From: Bin87 sp963666865 | Lineage (GTDB): Bacteria; Chloroflexota; Dehalococcoidia; Lucifugimonadales; UBA3495 | Reading direction: 5' to 3' | DNA length: 64,000 nucleotides | NCBI GenBank assembly: GCA_963666865.1 | Contig: OY763072.1 | Span: 3,472,001 to 3,536,000 of the forward strand | Shown: positions 41,918 through 50,592 of the stretch, piece after piece | Layout of the letters: each line of letters starts with the position of its first letter | Position numbering within the stretch: position 1 is the stretch's first letter | Program-made: the position numbers and the translations under genes | The notes under the pieces: generated by a model | What the model was told of the DNA's origin: nothing | Database searches by the model: none | What the model saw: only the letters and a program-made list of their open reading frames with translations

Positions 41918-43117
41918 ATGATTACCACATTTGACAGCCTGTACGCCGGCCATGTTGACATGGAGAACGTGGGCTATGCGGGCACTGCGGTCAACGACCG
42001 CACCTACTCGGATGAGTACCTGGCCACCGCTTTCGACAAGGGCGTGGCCATCGCGCAGACGCTGGACAAGTACGGGTACGACACCTTCTGGATGGCCGAG
42101 CATCACTTCCAGCCCGAGGGTTACGAGTGTATCCCGAACCTGCTGATGTTCATCGTGCACCTGGCCCACGTGACGGAGCGGCTGCGGTTCGGCTGCGGCT
42201 TCAACATCGCGCCGATGTGGCACCCGCTGCGCCTGGCCGAGGACTTCGCCATGGCCGACTGGATGACCAACGGGCGAGTGATCTTCGGCGTGGGACGCGG
42301 CTATCACACCCGGGAAGTGGAATCCTTCGGTTCCCCGCTGATGGACCAGCCGGCCAACCGGGAACTCTTCGAGGAACAGGTGGAGGTTATCTTCAAGGCG
42401 TTCCACGAGCGTTCATTCTCCCACCAGGGCAAGCACTATAATTTCCCGCCCCAGGGAGTGCCCTATCGCGGCTACGATCTGGAGGAAATCACCCTGGTGC
42501 CGCGCCCCAAGACCCTCCCCGTGGAATGCTGGCAGCCCATCCAGGGCGGCACCGGCCGCGCCCTGGAGTTCATGGCCAAGATGGGTATCAAGGGCGTCAT
42601 CGGCGGCGGTTCCTCCGAGGGCGGCGCAATGGACGGCATCATGCACGGATACCGGGATGCCCTGCGACGCAACGGCAAGCCTGACGCCGAACTGGGCGAG
42701 GATCTGGCCGTCGGATTCCACTTCCACATTGCTCCCACGGTGGAGGAAGCCGCCGGCATCGGCGCCAGGTACTACGAGGAAAACCTCAAGATGTTCGGCC
42801 CGCTGCGCCTGACCCGGGGGTTGACCGAGCAGCAGATCCAGGACATCAGCGACCCGCGCGTCGCTCCCAACGCCGGCCTGCCGACCATCCAGGACGCCAT
42901 CGAGAACGGCAGCGTGCTGGCCGGGCCGCCGGAGCGGATCATCGAGCAGTTGAAAGGGGTTGAAGAACGCTACCCCGGATTGCAGCGCATCCAGGTCGGG
43001 CAGCCCGTCGGCACGCCACAGAGCATTATCCTAGAGCAGCTCCAGTGGTTCGCCGAAGAGGTGATGCCGGCGTTCAAGGACACGAAGGTCGAGGTGTCGG
43101 TGCCCGCCGATGACTAG
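41918..43117 (+). CDS. LLM-class flavin-dependent oxidoreductase
   Basis: A 399-residue luciferase-like monooxygenase. Barrel landmarks are 'QTLDKYGYDTFWMAEHHF', 'ERLRFGCGFNIAPMWHPLRLAEDFAMADWMTNGRVIFGVGRGYH' in pattern, and 'VLAGPPERIIEQLKGVEERYPG'. It would use reduced flavin and oxygen; the substrate is unknown. SAR202-type Chloroflexota carry many such paralogues, and this one is longer than and distinct from the partial one at position 1. GGAGGAA precedes the ATG. Confidence 0.9.
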   Translation: MITTFDSLYAGHVDMENVGYAGTAVNDRTYSDEYLATAFDKGVAIAQTLDKYGYDTFWMAEHHFQPEGYECIPNLLMFIVHLAHVTERLRFGCGFNIAPMWHPLRLAEDFAMADWMTNGRVIFGVGRGYHTREVESFGSPLMDQPANRELFEEQVEVIFKAFHERSFSHQGKHYNFPPQGVPYRGYDLEEITLVPRPKTLPVECWQPIQGGTGRALEFMAKMGIKGVIGGGSSEGGAMDGIMHGYRDALRRNGKPDAELGEDLAVGFHFHIAPTVEEAAGIGARYYEENLKMFGPLRLTRGLTEQQIQDISDPRVAPNAGLPTIQDAIENGSVLAGPPERIIEQLKGVEERYPGLQRIQVGQPVGTPQSIILEQLQWFAEEVMPAFKDTKVEVSVPADD

Positions 43118-43146
43118 CCACCGGAGCGAATGGTATCCGACCCATC

Positions 43147-43174
43147 GTAGGGGCGACCGGCCGGTCGCCCCTAC
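43147..43174. repeat. 28-bp palindrome (gtaggggcgacc variant)
   Basis: Same outer arms as the gtaggggcgaat family but with ccggccgg in the centre. It lies between the flavin oxidoreductase and VOC genes, both on the + strand. Confidence 0.85.
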
Positions 43175-43282
43175 ATTATTGGCTGCGGGCCATTGCCTGA
43201 AATTGATGACAGCCAGGCGGGGACAGCAGCGCAAGCGCCCTGATATGCTGGTAAGGAATACCAGAATCACGGAGGCTGATTT

Positions 43283-44080
43283 ATGCCCGAAATGACCGAC
43301 TATCCCTCAGGTACTCCGTCGTGGGCTGACCTGCTATCCCACAACGGCCAGGCGGCGAAAGATTTTTACACCGGCCTTTTCGGCTGGACCTACGACGACC
43401 ACCCGGTGGGGCCGGACATGGTCTATACGATGTACTCGCACAACGGCATGGCGGCCTGCGCGTCCGCTGAGGCCGGCCCCGGACAGGAAAACCTGCCGGC
43501 CCACTGGAGCGTGTACGTAACCGTCGATGACCTGGAGGCCGCGGTGGAGCGAGCCAAGACTGCCGGAGGAACCGTCGCTTTCGGACCCATGGACGTTACG
43601 CCGATGGAAGGGGTAACGGTAGGCCGAATGGCGGTTATCCAGGACAAGGAAGGCGCCTACCTGAGGCTGTGGTATCCCGTGGCCCACGCCGGCGCGAGCG
43701 TGATGATGGAACCGGGCGCGCTGTGCTGGTTTGAATTGGCCACCACCGACCCGGAGTCGGCCAGAGATTTTTACCAGACCGTGCTCGGGACCGAAATCAA
43801 GCTCGACGAAAACGTTGAAGAGTTCCCCTATTGGGTGATGCGGGTCGGCGAGCAGATGGTCGGCGGGATCATTCAGATTGGCGAGGATTGGGGCCCGGTT
43901 CCCCCCAACTGGGGCGTCTATTTCGGAGTCAACGACGTTGACGCCACCGCCGCCAAAGCCACAGAGTTGGGCGGCGGCGTTGTCGTCGAACCCAGAGACC
44001 TTATGGACTTTGCCCGCTTTTCCGTGCTCCAGGATGCGGAAGGCGCGGTTTTCACGGTCATACGGCTGAACGAGTGGTAA
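43283..44080 (+). CDS. two-domain VOC (glyoxalase/bleomycin-resistance fold) protein
   Basis: A 265-residue protein with two similar halves, each a VOC module: residues 10-130 ('SWADLLSHNGQAAKDFYTGLFGWTYDD') and 145-265 ('CWFELATTDPESARDFYQTVLGTEI'). Such proteins bind a metal and act on small substrates or form part of ring-cleaving and isomerising enzymes. The role is unknown. GGAGG lies upstream of the ATG. Confidence 0.88.
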   Translation: MPEMTDYPSGTPSWADLLSHNGQAAKDFYTGLFGWTYDDHPVGPDMVYTMYSHNGMAACASAEAGPGQENLPAHWSVYVTVDDLEAAVERAKTAGGTVAFGPMDVTPMEGVTVGRMAVIQDKEGAYLRLWYPVAHAGASVMMEPGALCWFELATTDPESARDFYQTVLGTEIKLDENVEEFPYWVMRVGEQMVGGIIQIGEDWGPVPPNWGVYFGVNDVDATAAKATELGGGVVVEPRDLMDFARFSVLQDAEGAVFTVIRLNEW

Positions 44081-44107
44081 AAATATCGTGCGCCGACCGG
44101 CGGACCC

Positions 44108-44135
44108 GTAGGGGCGAATGATTATTCGCCCCTAC
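44108..44135. repeat. 28-bp palindrome (gtaggggcgaat type)
   Basis: Between the convergent VOC and polysaccharide deacetylase genes; it reaches into the last codons of the deacetylase gene (ends 44132). Confidence 0.85.
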
Positions 44136-45037
44136 AGAGTACCAGGAGGATATTTTTCCAGCCACCAGCGGGCGATTTCGTCGCGGCGGGCGAACCATAC
44201 TCCGGGGTGGCTGCGGGCGTAGCGCAGGAAACGGTCCAGGGCGCGGGAGCGGGCCGGGCGGCCGGCGATGCGGCAGTGCAGGCCCACCGACATCATCTTG
44301 GGGTGGGTGCGGCCCTCTTCGTAGAGTACGTCGAAGGTGTCCTTCATATACTCGTAGAAGTCGCCGACGCTGTTGAGACCGCCCCGCCAGAAACGGGCGT
44401 CGTTGGTCTCAAAGCTATATGGGAGCACCAGCCAAGGGTTGCCGTTCACGTCGGTGTAATAGGGCAGGTCGTCGTTGAAGACGCCGCTGTCGTAGATGAA
44501 ACCGCCCTCGTTCACCACCAATTCCCGCGTGTTGACGCTGGGGCCGTAGCGAGTGAACCAGCCCACGGGACGGACGCCGGTGGTGGCGGCCAGGGATTCC
44601 ACAGTCATGCGGATGGCCTCGGCCTCCTCGTCCCGCGTCTTGTTGTGGTATTCCTCCCAGCGGTAGCCGTGGCCGCAGACTTCGTGCCCCCGCTCAACGA
44701 CGGCGCGGGCGACTTCCGGGTTGCGCTCCATGGCCACGGCGCAACAGAAGAAGGTGCTGGGGACATTGTGCTGGTCCAGCAGTTTCAGGATGCGCCAGAC
44801 GCCGACGCGGCTGCCGTACTCGAAGAAGGACTCGTTGAACAAATCCCGCTGGCCGGCCGGCACGGGCGACGGCACTTCGTTGTTGGACTCATGGTAGGCG
44901 TCGCCGTCCAGCAGGGACGCCTCGCTGCCCTCTTCGTAGTTCACGACTACGGAGATGGCGATGCGGGCGTTGTTGGGCCACTGGATGACGGGCGGGTTGG
45001 CGCCGTAGCCGATGAAATCGCGTTCTAGGCCGGTCAT
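44132..45037 (-). CDS. polysaccharide deacetylase family protein (PuuE-like)
   Basis: A 301-residue hydrolase of the NodB fold. It resembles the allantoinase-type branch (PuuE): 'ISVVVNYEEGSE', 'FESYGSRVGVWRIL'-type segment ('FEYGSRVGVWRILKLLDQH'), 'STFFCCAVAMERNPEVARAVVERGHEVCGHGYRW' in pattern, and 'GWFTRYGPSVNTREL'. The branch may open cyclic ureides instead of sugars, which would fit the hydantoinase-like genes elsewhere in the window. The end of the gene lies inside a palindromic repeat. Confidence 0.85.
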   Translation of the reverse strand: MTGLERDFIGYGANPPVIQWPNNARIAISVVVNYEEGSEASLLDGDAYHESNNEVPSPVPAGQRDLFNESFFEYGSRVGVWRILKLLDQHNVPSTFFCCAVAMERNPEVARAVVERGHEVCGHGYRWEEYHNKTRDEEAEAIRMTVESLAATTGVRPVGWFTRYGPSVNTRELVVNEGGFIYDSGVFNDDLPYYTDVNGNPWLVLPYSFETNDARFWRGGLNSVGDFYEYMKDTFDVLYEEGRTHPKMMSVGLHCRIAGRPARSRALDRFLRYARSHPGVWFARRDEIARWWLEKYPPGTL

Positions 45038-45040
45038 GGG

Positions 45041-46114
45041 CTAATCCTTGTAAGTTGGGCCATTTGGATCGATGAGATGTGCTATCGCCAGCAACCGTTT
45101 GACTACTTCATCCACAACTGTGTTGTATTCCACACCCACCGGCAGGAAAATCGGGATATGCCAATCTTCCGCGTCTACATCCGTGTCAGGAAAAGTTTGG
45201 CTGATCTTACTCAGAAGGCGGTAGGAATCTTCGCTATCCGGCAACTGCTCCGATGAATAAACCTCAATGCAGACGGGTGTGTTACGACGCTGAGCCCAAT
45301 ATTCCAGATTGACGCCAAACCAAGCCCTCGTTCCAGCAAAATCCATCATTCGTCCGTAGTAGTTGATTGTATCGTCAATAGTGGGACGCTTGTTGTCCGG
45401 TCGCAGCCATCCGAGTCCTTTCATGCGTTCGATAGCGGCGTCCACCAATGGAGGCAAACTGCGTATCCGCTGCGGAATTTCCGGGGAGATTTCTTCCGGT
45501 TGTATTGGTAGAAAAACCTCGTTATCCATCCTGTCAGTTAGACCGAGCAGCTGACGAATATCTGATACCGCCTTTTCGTCTGTACTTGCTTGCGTGATCA
45601 TAAATTGGAGCAAATCTCGCCAACTTATCATCATCATTTTGCGTCCGTTGCCGTTTGCAGTGACGTTCCACAAATCACCCGTAGTGGAGCGCATAGCCAA
45701 TTCGTGCCCGATTTGCGCTCGACTACACACTTCTTGCCACAGCGTTCCCATACGTCGCGCTGGCACGATGAATAGCAACGCCGAGTGTCCCGTCTCGGGT
45801 AAGCCCTCGAGGTAAGTGTTAGGTTGATTGTCAGTAAGTTCGGCCCTGAATTTCGCTTCGATGAAGACCCGTGCTGCGTTAGATCCGTCATAGCAAACCA
45901 AGTCAACGCGCTCATTGTCCTTGACGCTGGCTTCCGTTCGGAACCGCGTTAACGAACCTACTTCCACGCCGGCAGTACTTAGCAACTGTCCAAGAGCGTC
46001 CCGCGCGGCTTCGGACTGTACCAGGATATGCCGTAGCGCCTCAGTAGCAGCCCGCTCGGTTTGGCCGGTGAACATCGGCAGGATTTGGGCGAACAGGGTA
46101 GTCTTGGTGGTCAT
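45041..46114 (-). CDS. PD-(D/E)XK nuclease-like protein
   Basis: A 357-residue protein of unknown function. A nuclease-type core is visible: 'NERVDLVCYDGSNAARVFIEAKF' gives D ... E-x-K with the expected spacing, about residues 66-90. The C-terminal half ('WFGVNLEYWAQRRNTPVCIEVYS') looks like another alpha/beta domain. AGAGGAG precedes the ATG. It is the last gene of a three-gene unit beginning with an AbrB-type protein, and may be a defence or mobile-element nuclease. Confidence 0.65.
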   Translation of the reverse strand: MTTKTTLFAQILPMFTGQTERAATEALRHILVQSEAARDALGQLLSTAGVEVGSLTRFRTEASVKDNERVDLVCYDGSNAARVFIEAKFRAELTDNQPNTYLEGLPETGHSALLFIVPARRMGTLWQEVCSRAQIGHELAMRSTTGDLWNVTANGNGRKMMMISWRDLLQFMITQASTDEKAVSDIRQLLGLTDRMDNEVFLPIQPEEISPEIPQRIRSLPPLVDAAIERMKGLGWLRPDNKRPTIDDTINYYGRMMDFAGTRAWFGVNLEYWAQRRNTPVCIEVYSSEQLPDSEDSYRLLSKISQTFPDTDVDAEDWHIPIFLPVGVEYNTVVDEVVKRLLAIAHLIDPNGPTYKD

Positions 46115-46128
46115 TTTCAGATTCTCCT

Positions 46129-46758
46129 CTAACCTGTATGCACACAACGGTTGATGCCCGCATGTTCGGGCGGGAAGGACCAGTACCGCCAACCGTTGGA
46201 TACGAAAGAGCTGTACCGTCGGGGGCGGTCATTCTCACTCAGTTGAAACCATACGTCTTCCACGTGGTTCCACATCGACTTAATGATTTTGTCATAGAGG
46301 ACACGGCCATCCCACCATCTAGCGATTGTGTAATCGTGCCGGTCGTTGGGATGCGAGTAGGTGCTGGCGAACTGCCACTGCGTGACGGTCTCAAGGACTG
46401 CGGTCAGTTCTTCTCTGCTATACAGTTCGTCAGCGCCGTTAGCCGGGTCGATAGCGCTAACCCTATTCTCCCTGGACAGGCAGAAAGGTGGCTGCCGCTG
46501 CTGGTCAAGCCAGTAGTGTCCGCCTGACGTGTACAGCGTCCAAACGCGGTCTTGTGTACAGAATGGCCGGACACGCTCAGCCCAATTTGAGGGCAAATGT
46601 ATGCAGGCGACGCAGCCGTGGGTCTGCGGGGTTGGCATCTCGATATTTGAATACCCAAGCCAGCCGACGAAAGGGGTGTTGATGACTCCAGTGTCCACCA
46701 GAGGTTCACCTAACGGCGTCCCGCAATTAGGGCACTCAATACCAAATTGCAATAACAT
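46129..46758 (-). CDS. hypothetical zinc-ribbon protein
   Basis: A 209-residue protein. The N-terminus has 'IECPNCGTPLGEP', half a zinc ribbon, with 'CVACIH' later as a possible second half. The remainder is Trp- and Tyr-rich ('WQFASTYSHPNDRHDYTIARWWDG'). It is not recognised. It starts 2 bases after the AbrB-type gene and ends 14 bases before the nuclease-like gene. Confidence 0.6.
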   Translation of the reverse strand: MLLQFGIECPNCGTPLGEPLVDTGVINTPFVGWLGYSNIEMPTPQTHGCVACIHLPSNWAERVRPFCTQDRVWTLYTSGGHYWLDQQRQPPFCLSRENRVSAIDPANGADELYSREELTAVLETVTQWQFASTYSHPNDRHDYTIARWWDGRVLYDKIIKSMWNHVEDVWFQLSENDRPRRYSSFVSNGWRYWSFPPEHAGINRCVHTG

Positions 46759-46759
46759 C

Positions 46760-47032
46760 CTAATGCCCGCGCGCCCATTTTACAGCGTCCGCCACATCGT
46801 CCTCGGTTATCCCCAAAGCCGCTATTTTGGCCCACACGGCTTCCATCGGGGACGGCTCAATAGGCGTCAGCACAATTCGCCCGTCATCAATAGCGACCTC
46901 AAAGTAGTCCCCAATTTGAAATTTGCCGAGGACGCCATCGATGATGGTGAGCTGATTATCGTCCGTCAATACGGCTACCGTCGGCAGGCATTCCGGCGAT
47001 TCTGTTGATACGGGCATCGGTTCGGCGGCCAT
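46760..47032 (-). CDS. AbrB/MazE-like DNA-binding protein
   Basis: A 90-residue protein with a swapped-hairpin-like core ('TDDNQLTIIDGVLGKFQIGDYFEVAIDDGRIVLTPIEP' in pattern), as in AbrB, MazE and VapB proteins, and a C-terminal helix ('AKIAALGITEDDVADAVKWARGH'). Such proteins are antitoxins or autoregulators. It is the first gene of the unit leading to the zinc-ribbon and nuclease-like proteins. GGAGG precedes the ATG at 47032. Confidence 0.65.
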   Translation of the reverse strand: MAAEPMPVSTESPECLPTVAVLTDDNQLTIIDGVLGKFQIGDYFEVAIDDGRIVLTPIEPSPMEAVWAKIAALGITEDDVADAVKWARGH

Positions 47033-47173
47033 TTTCCTTGCCTCCATTGGGACAATAAAGCTTGGTCTAGAGTACAGTAAAGCAGGCCGGCGGGACAATT
47101 GGCCAACTGGCACCACGTTGCTGCCGCAGGATTTGACGGCCCGCACTGCCCGGTTTATCCATGTATGAGGATG

Positions 47174-48262
47174 CTATGCCGGCATCCGCACCGGCTTGCA
47201 CACCGGGCGGTTGTAGGGGCGCGGCGGGCAGTAGGCGGAGCGGGAGCGGGCCGGGTCGCCGGCGACGACGATCATGATGTTGTCCGGGTCGCGGACTACC
47301 GGGAGCATGGTTTCGGGGCCTTCCGTGTCCAGCCACTTGGGCCAGAAATAGGGGTCGCCGGCCTCTACGTTGCGCCCGTAGCGCAGTTCCTTGTAGCGGC
47401 GCACGCGCTCGACGGGGATGCGGGCGCGTTCGTACAGATAGAGTTGGACGTCCCGTTTGGTCCAGCCTTCGTCGTGCAAGCCCTGGGCGATCAGAGGGCT
47501 GACCACCGCCAGCAGGTGTCCGCCGTGGATCATGTTGTGGTTCAAGTTGCACAGGGAATCGGCCAGGATCCAGAGGGCGAACTCCATGCTGCCGGAGCCG
47601 GCCGGGCTGTTGCCGCGTGGGGCGTCGGCGGCGAACACGGTTACGCAGCTTTCATCGGCGGCGTGGCCAAAATCGGTGTGGATGGGAGTCCAAGGGGTGG
47701 CGATGTCAGCGCCGATGCAGTAGGAATACTTGGACGGAGCACCCAGGGTTGACTTGTCGCCGGTGTCGGGGCGGCCGTCGCCCAGGTTGATCATCAGCAG
47801 CCGCAGGGCGCGGCCGATGGTGGCGTTGGCGCGGCTGCCGTGTCCGAACAGGCCGATGCCGTGGTTGATGCCAAGCTGCTCCACCACCGGGCCGCTGACG
47901 ATAATCAGGGGCGCGGCCGGGTCGCTGGTTGCCTGCAATCCGCGCATGTCGAACCGCTCGTCCAGAGACGCCGCCACGGCCGCCAGCACCACCGGCATAT
48001 ACTCCGGCCGGCAGCCGGCCATGACCGCGTTAATGGCCACCGACTCCACGGTGACGACACCCAGGCGCGGCGGCATCAATCCCATGGTTTCGCCGCCATC
48101 GCGCCCGGACGCAGCGACGAAATCGGCGACTGCGGTCTCGGTGGGCGGGACGATGGGCAACCCATCCGTCCAGCCGTTTTCGAAATAGGTTTCAATGGTG
48201 TCCAGCGCGCCCTGGACCGTATCCAGTCCGGTCAAGCGGCGGGTTTGTTGTTGAGTCAGCAT
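47174..48262 (-). CDS. conserved protein of unknown function next to the UGSC selenoprotein
   Basis: A 362-residue protein. Conserved-looking parts are 'YFENGWTDGLPIVPPTETAVADF', 'MAGCRPEYMPVVLAAV', 'INHGIGLFGHGSRANATIGRALRLL' and 'WLDTEGPETMLPVVRDPDNIMIVVAGD' in pattern. The two cysteines at 'AGC' and 'YSYC' are possible redox or metal sites. I know no function. It lies 117 bases downstream of the UGSC selenoprotein on the same strand and may be its partner, although hairpin repeats lie in the gap. Confidence 0.6.
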   Translation of the reverse strand: MLTQQQTRRLTGLDTVQGALDTIETYFENGWTDGLPIVPPTETAVADFVAASGRDGGETMGLMPPRLGVVTVESVAINAVMAGCRPEYMPVVLAAVAASLDERFDMRGLQATSDPAAPLIIVSGPVVEQLGINHGIGLFGHGSRANATIGRALRLLMINLGDGRPDTGDKSTLGAPSKYSYCIGADIATPWTPIHTDFGHAADESCVTVFAADAPRGNSPAGSGSMEFALWILADSLCNLNHNMIHGGHLLAVVSPLIAQGLHDEGWTKRDVQLYLYERARIPVERVRRYKELRYGRNVEAGDPYFWPKWLDTEGPETMLPVVRDPDNIMIVVAGDPARSRSAYCPPRPYNRPVCKPVRMPA

Positions 48263-48296
48263 AAGATTTGGCAGCGACGTCTGGGGTAGGGGACCC

Positions 48297-48362
48297 TGGA
48301 TTCCCGCTTTCGCGGGAATGACGGGGGAGTGCGGGAATGACGGAGGAATACGGGAATGACGG
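48297..48362. repeat. dispersed inverted repeat with truncated tandem copies
   Basis: One full ctggattcccgc/gcgggaat hairpin (48297-48323) followed by three partial 'gcgggaatgacgg' units. It fills the gap between the selenoprotein gene and its downstream neighbour. Confidence 0.75.
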
Positions 48363-48379
48363 GGGAATTTCGGAGCGGA

Positions 48380-48943
48380 CTAGCTGCCGGGGTCTCCGGT
48401 TATAGCCGCGACAACCTGGGTGGCTATGGTGCGGGCGCGTTCGGCGGCCTGCTCGCGATTGCCCAGAGGGTGGGGGATGGACACCAGCGGCAGGTCCACG
48501 AGCTTGTTGGCCCCAGCGATGGAGCTGGCCAGGCGGAGGAAGTTGGTGGTTGCGACCACCGCCGCCGGCTTGTTGGTATCCTCGAAGTTCACTGCGTCGA
48601 GCACACTGCCCGACGTGCAAGAACCTCAAAGCGCCACACCCGAAATGAGGAAATCCGCCTCCTCACCCAACCGTGAGATCAGGGCCGCTTCGGCCGGCCG
48701 CGTTGACGTGAACTTGGTGCGCAGTACAACCTGGCTCACGGCAAACTCGCTTTGCAATACTTCAGCCAAGCTGGCAAAAAAGAAGCTGGAAGTATCGTTG
48801 CCGTTATCCAGCAGGCCGGCCACTTTGCCGGCTACGCTGCCCAGCCTGGGGGTCAGCATCCGGTTGGTTTGTTGTACGAATCCGGTTGGATCCAGGTAGG
48901 CTATCCGACCGATTTCTGGCGCTATCGCCACCGGAGTCTGCAT
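48380..48943 (-). CDS. UGSC-family selenoprotein (Sec at codon 106)
   Basis: Read through an in-frame TGA at 48626-48628, the gene encodes a 187-residue protein matching the UGSC family: 'AYLDPTGFVQQTNRMLTPRLG', 'KVAGLLDNGNDTSSFFFASLAEVL', then 'SGVAL-U-GSCTSGSVLDAVNFE' with selenocysteine as U106, 'AAVVATTNFLRLASSIAG' and 'DLPLVSIPHPLG'. The U-G-S-C motif resembles a redox thiol/selenol pair. ATG at 48943 (GAGG upstream) is preferred over a TTG at 48973. A SECIS hairpin follows the UGA. The function of the family is unknown. If TGA were a true stop, two meaningless fragments would result, yet both halves are conserved. Confidence 0.88.
48597..48617 (-). promoter_or_regulatory. bacterial SECIS element of the UGSC gene
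   Basis: Beginning 11 bases after the UGA, the message reads CGTCGGGCA-GTG-TGCTCGACG. The nine-base arms pair fully, with one G-U pair. The apical loop is GTG, so G is in its first position and the loop lies 20-22 bases after the UGA. These features match what is known of bacterial SECIS elements (short hairpin just after the UGA, G in the loop). Confidence 0.8.
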
Positions 48944-49175
48944 GATTGCCGCCTCAACAACAGGTTTGGGCAATCATATCACGCCATGCGTCAACGGCGA
49001 TGGCGCGATTGCCCTGGGTGTAGTGATGCGTTATGGCAAATGCCGGGCATTCGTGCTACGCTTGTATCCGCCGCCGAGTTTGGGTAAAATCGTTGCCTGC
49101 TATTCCCGTCAGGGATTCCCCATGTGCTTTGATTTCGGACGCGGGACGGCGCAATCCATACGGAGGAAAGGGTGA

Positions 49176-49559
49176 TTGGATGTACTAGGTACTCACGTGC
49201 TGCTGGAACTCAGAGACTGTGACCCCAAACTGCTTGACGACCTGTCCTACATACGACAGGAATTGCTGCGCGCCGCATCAGCGGTTGACGCGCACGTGGT
49301 AGGAGAGTCGTTCCACCAGTTCACGCCCCAGGGCGTGACCGGCATTCTGTCCATCGCCGAATCGCACATCTCCATCCATACCTGGCCGGAGCATGGTTAC
49401 GCGGCGGCGGACGTATTTACCTGCGGCGACCGCACCATGCCGGAGCGAGCCGCTGCATTAATCATCGACGCACTGCGTTGCCGAGACCCCCAGATCACGC
49501 AGATCCGGAGGGGACTCAACGGCGCCCGCGCGGTCGAGCTTCAGACGGCGACAACCTGA
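49176..49559 (+). CDS. speD: S-adenosylmethionine decarboxylase proenzyme
   Basis: A 127-residue SpeD of the small, self-cleaving type. The cleavage site is 'AESHISIHTWPEHGYAAADVFTCGD' in pattern, with Glu62-Ser63; the Ser becomes the pyruvoyl cofactor. It decarboxylates AdoMet to give the aminopropyl donor for spermidine. The start is TTG at 49176 with AGGAAAGG upstream; no ATG is suitably placed. It lies just upstream of speE. Confidence 0.92.
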   Translation: MDVLGTHVLLELRDCDPKLLDDLSYIRQELLRAASAVDAHVVGESFHQFTPQGVTGILSIAESHISIHTWPEHGYAAADVFTCGDRTMPERAAALIIDALRCRDPQITQIRRGLNGARAVELQTATT

Positions 49560-49599
49560 ACCGCTGACCGTCTCGCGGTGGCGGTTTGGTCCGTCGGAC

Positions 49600-49639
49600 T
49601 TCGGGTTGCTCCCTTACGCTGACTAAACCCCAACCCGAA
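49600..49639 (+). promoter_or_regulatory. inverted repeat before speE
   Basis: ttcgggttg (49600-49608) and caacccgaa (49631-49639) are perfect complements with a 22-base loop, ending 10 bases before the speE start codon. The hairpin would lie next to the ribosome site and could affect translation, or end the speD message. No T-run follows. Confidence 0.4.
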
Positions 49640-49649
49640 AGGTGCTTCA

Positions 49650-50579
49650 GTGGCCAGCTATCCCATGGAAGAGATCACCGGCAAGTGGGTGATCGAAACC
49701 GTAATGCCCGACTTGGCGATTATGCTCAAGGTGGATGACGTCCTCTACTCCGGGCACACGGGATTTCAACGGGTGGAGGTGGTCCACTCCGATGTGTACG
49801 GGCGCAGCCTTCTGTTGGACGGCAAAACCCAATCCACCGAGCGGGACGAGCACATCTACCACGAGACCCTGGTGCATCCGGCGTTGCTTTCGCATCCGAA
49901 CCCCCGCGACGTGTTCATCGGCGGCGGAGGCGAAGGCGGCACACTACGCGAGACGCTGGTTCACAGCGCCGTCGAAAACGTGGTGATGGTTGACCTTGAT
50001 CGCCAGGTTGTTGACCTGTGCCGCGAGCATCTGCCGCAACACCACCAGGGCGCCTTCGACGACCCGCGCACCACGCTGGTATTCGACGACGCCCGGAAAT
50101 ATCTGGCATCCAGCAGCCAACAGTTCGACGTGATGATAATGGATTTGGTGGACCCGCTGGAGGGTGGCCCGGCGTATCTCCTCTACACTGAGGAGTATTA
50201 CAATATCGCCCGGGCCCGATTGAAACCAGGCGGTATCCTGGTGACACAGTCCGGTCCGGCGGGATATTTGAGCCTGCACGAATGCTTTACGACAATCTAC
50301 AAAACGTTGGAAAGCATCTTTGACCACACGCTGCCGTATCACGCCCACGTACCGTCGTTCATCACCATCTGGGGTTTCACCGTGGCGTCCGACGCCCCAT
50401 TGCCGCAGTTGGCGCCGGCAGAAATAGACTTTCGCATCAAGGAACGCCTGGCTCGTCCCCTGCGCCATTACGACGGCGAAACCCACGCTGCGATGTTCGC
50501 GCTGCCCCGACACATCCGCGACGGCATCGCCGGCGAAACCCGGATCAACCGGGACGACGCGCCGGTGTTCATGGTCTAG
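49650..50579 (+). CDS. speE: spermidine synthase
   Basis: A 309-residue aminopropyltransferase that makes spermidine from putrescine and decarboxylated AdoMet. Visible motifs: 'YGRSLLLDGKTQSTERDEHIYHETLVHPALLSHPNP' in pattern, 'VFIGGGGEGGTLRE' (AdoMet site), 'VMVDLDRQVVDLC', 'DVMIMDLVDPLEGGPAYLLY' with the catalytic Asp, and 'TQSGPAGYLSLHECFTTI'. Start is GTG at 49650. It functions directly after speD. Confidence 0.95.
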   Translation: MASYPMEEITGKWVIETVMPDLAIMLKVDDVLYSGHTGFQRVEVVHSDVYGRSLLLDGKTQSTERDEHIYHETLVHPALLSHPNPRDVFIGGGGEGGTLRETLVHSAVENVVMVDLDRQVVDLCREHLPQHHQGAFDDPRTTLVFDDARKYLASSSQQFDVMIMDLVDPLEGGPAYLLYTEEYYNIARARLKPGGILVTQSGPAGYLSLHECFTTIYKTLESIFDHTLPYHAHVPSFITIWGFTVASDAPLPQLAPAEIDFRIKERLARPLRHYDGETHAAMFALPRHIRDGIAGETRINRDDAPVFMV

Positions 50580-50592
50580 CCCCTGGATCCCG

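Noticed and set aside
33530..42000. Far attachment site as a repeat of the dnaN 3' end
   Set aside because: I searched by eye for repeats of the last 30 bases of dnaN and found none that was convincing; the core may be only a few bases.
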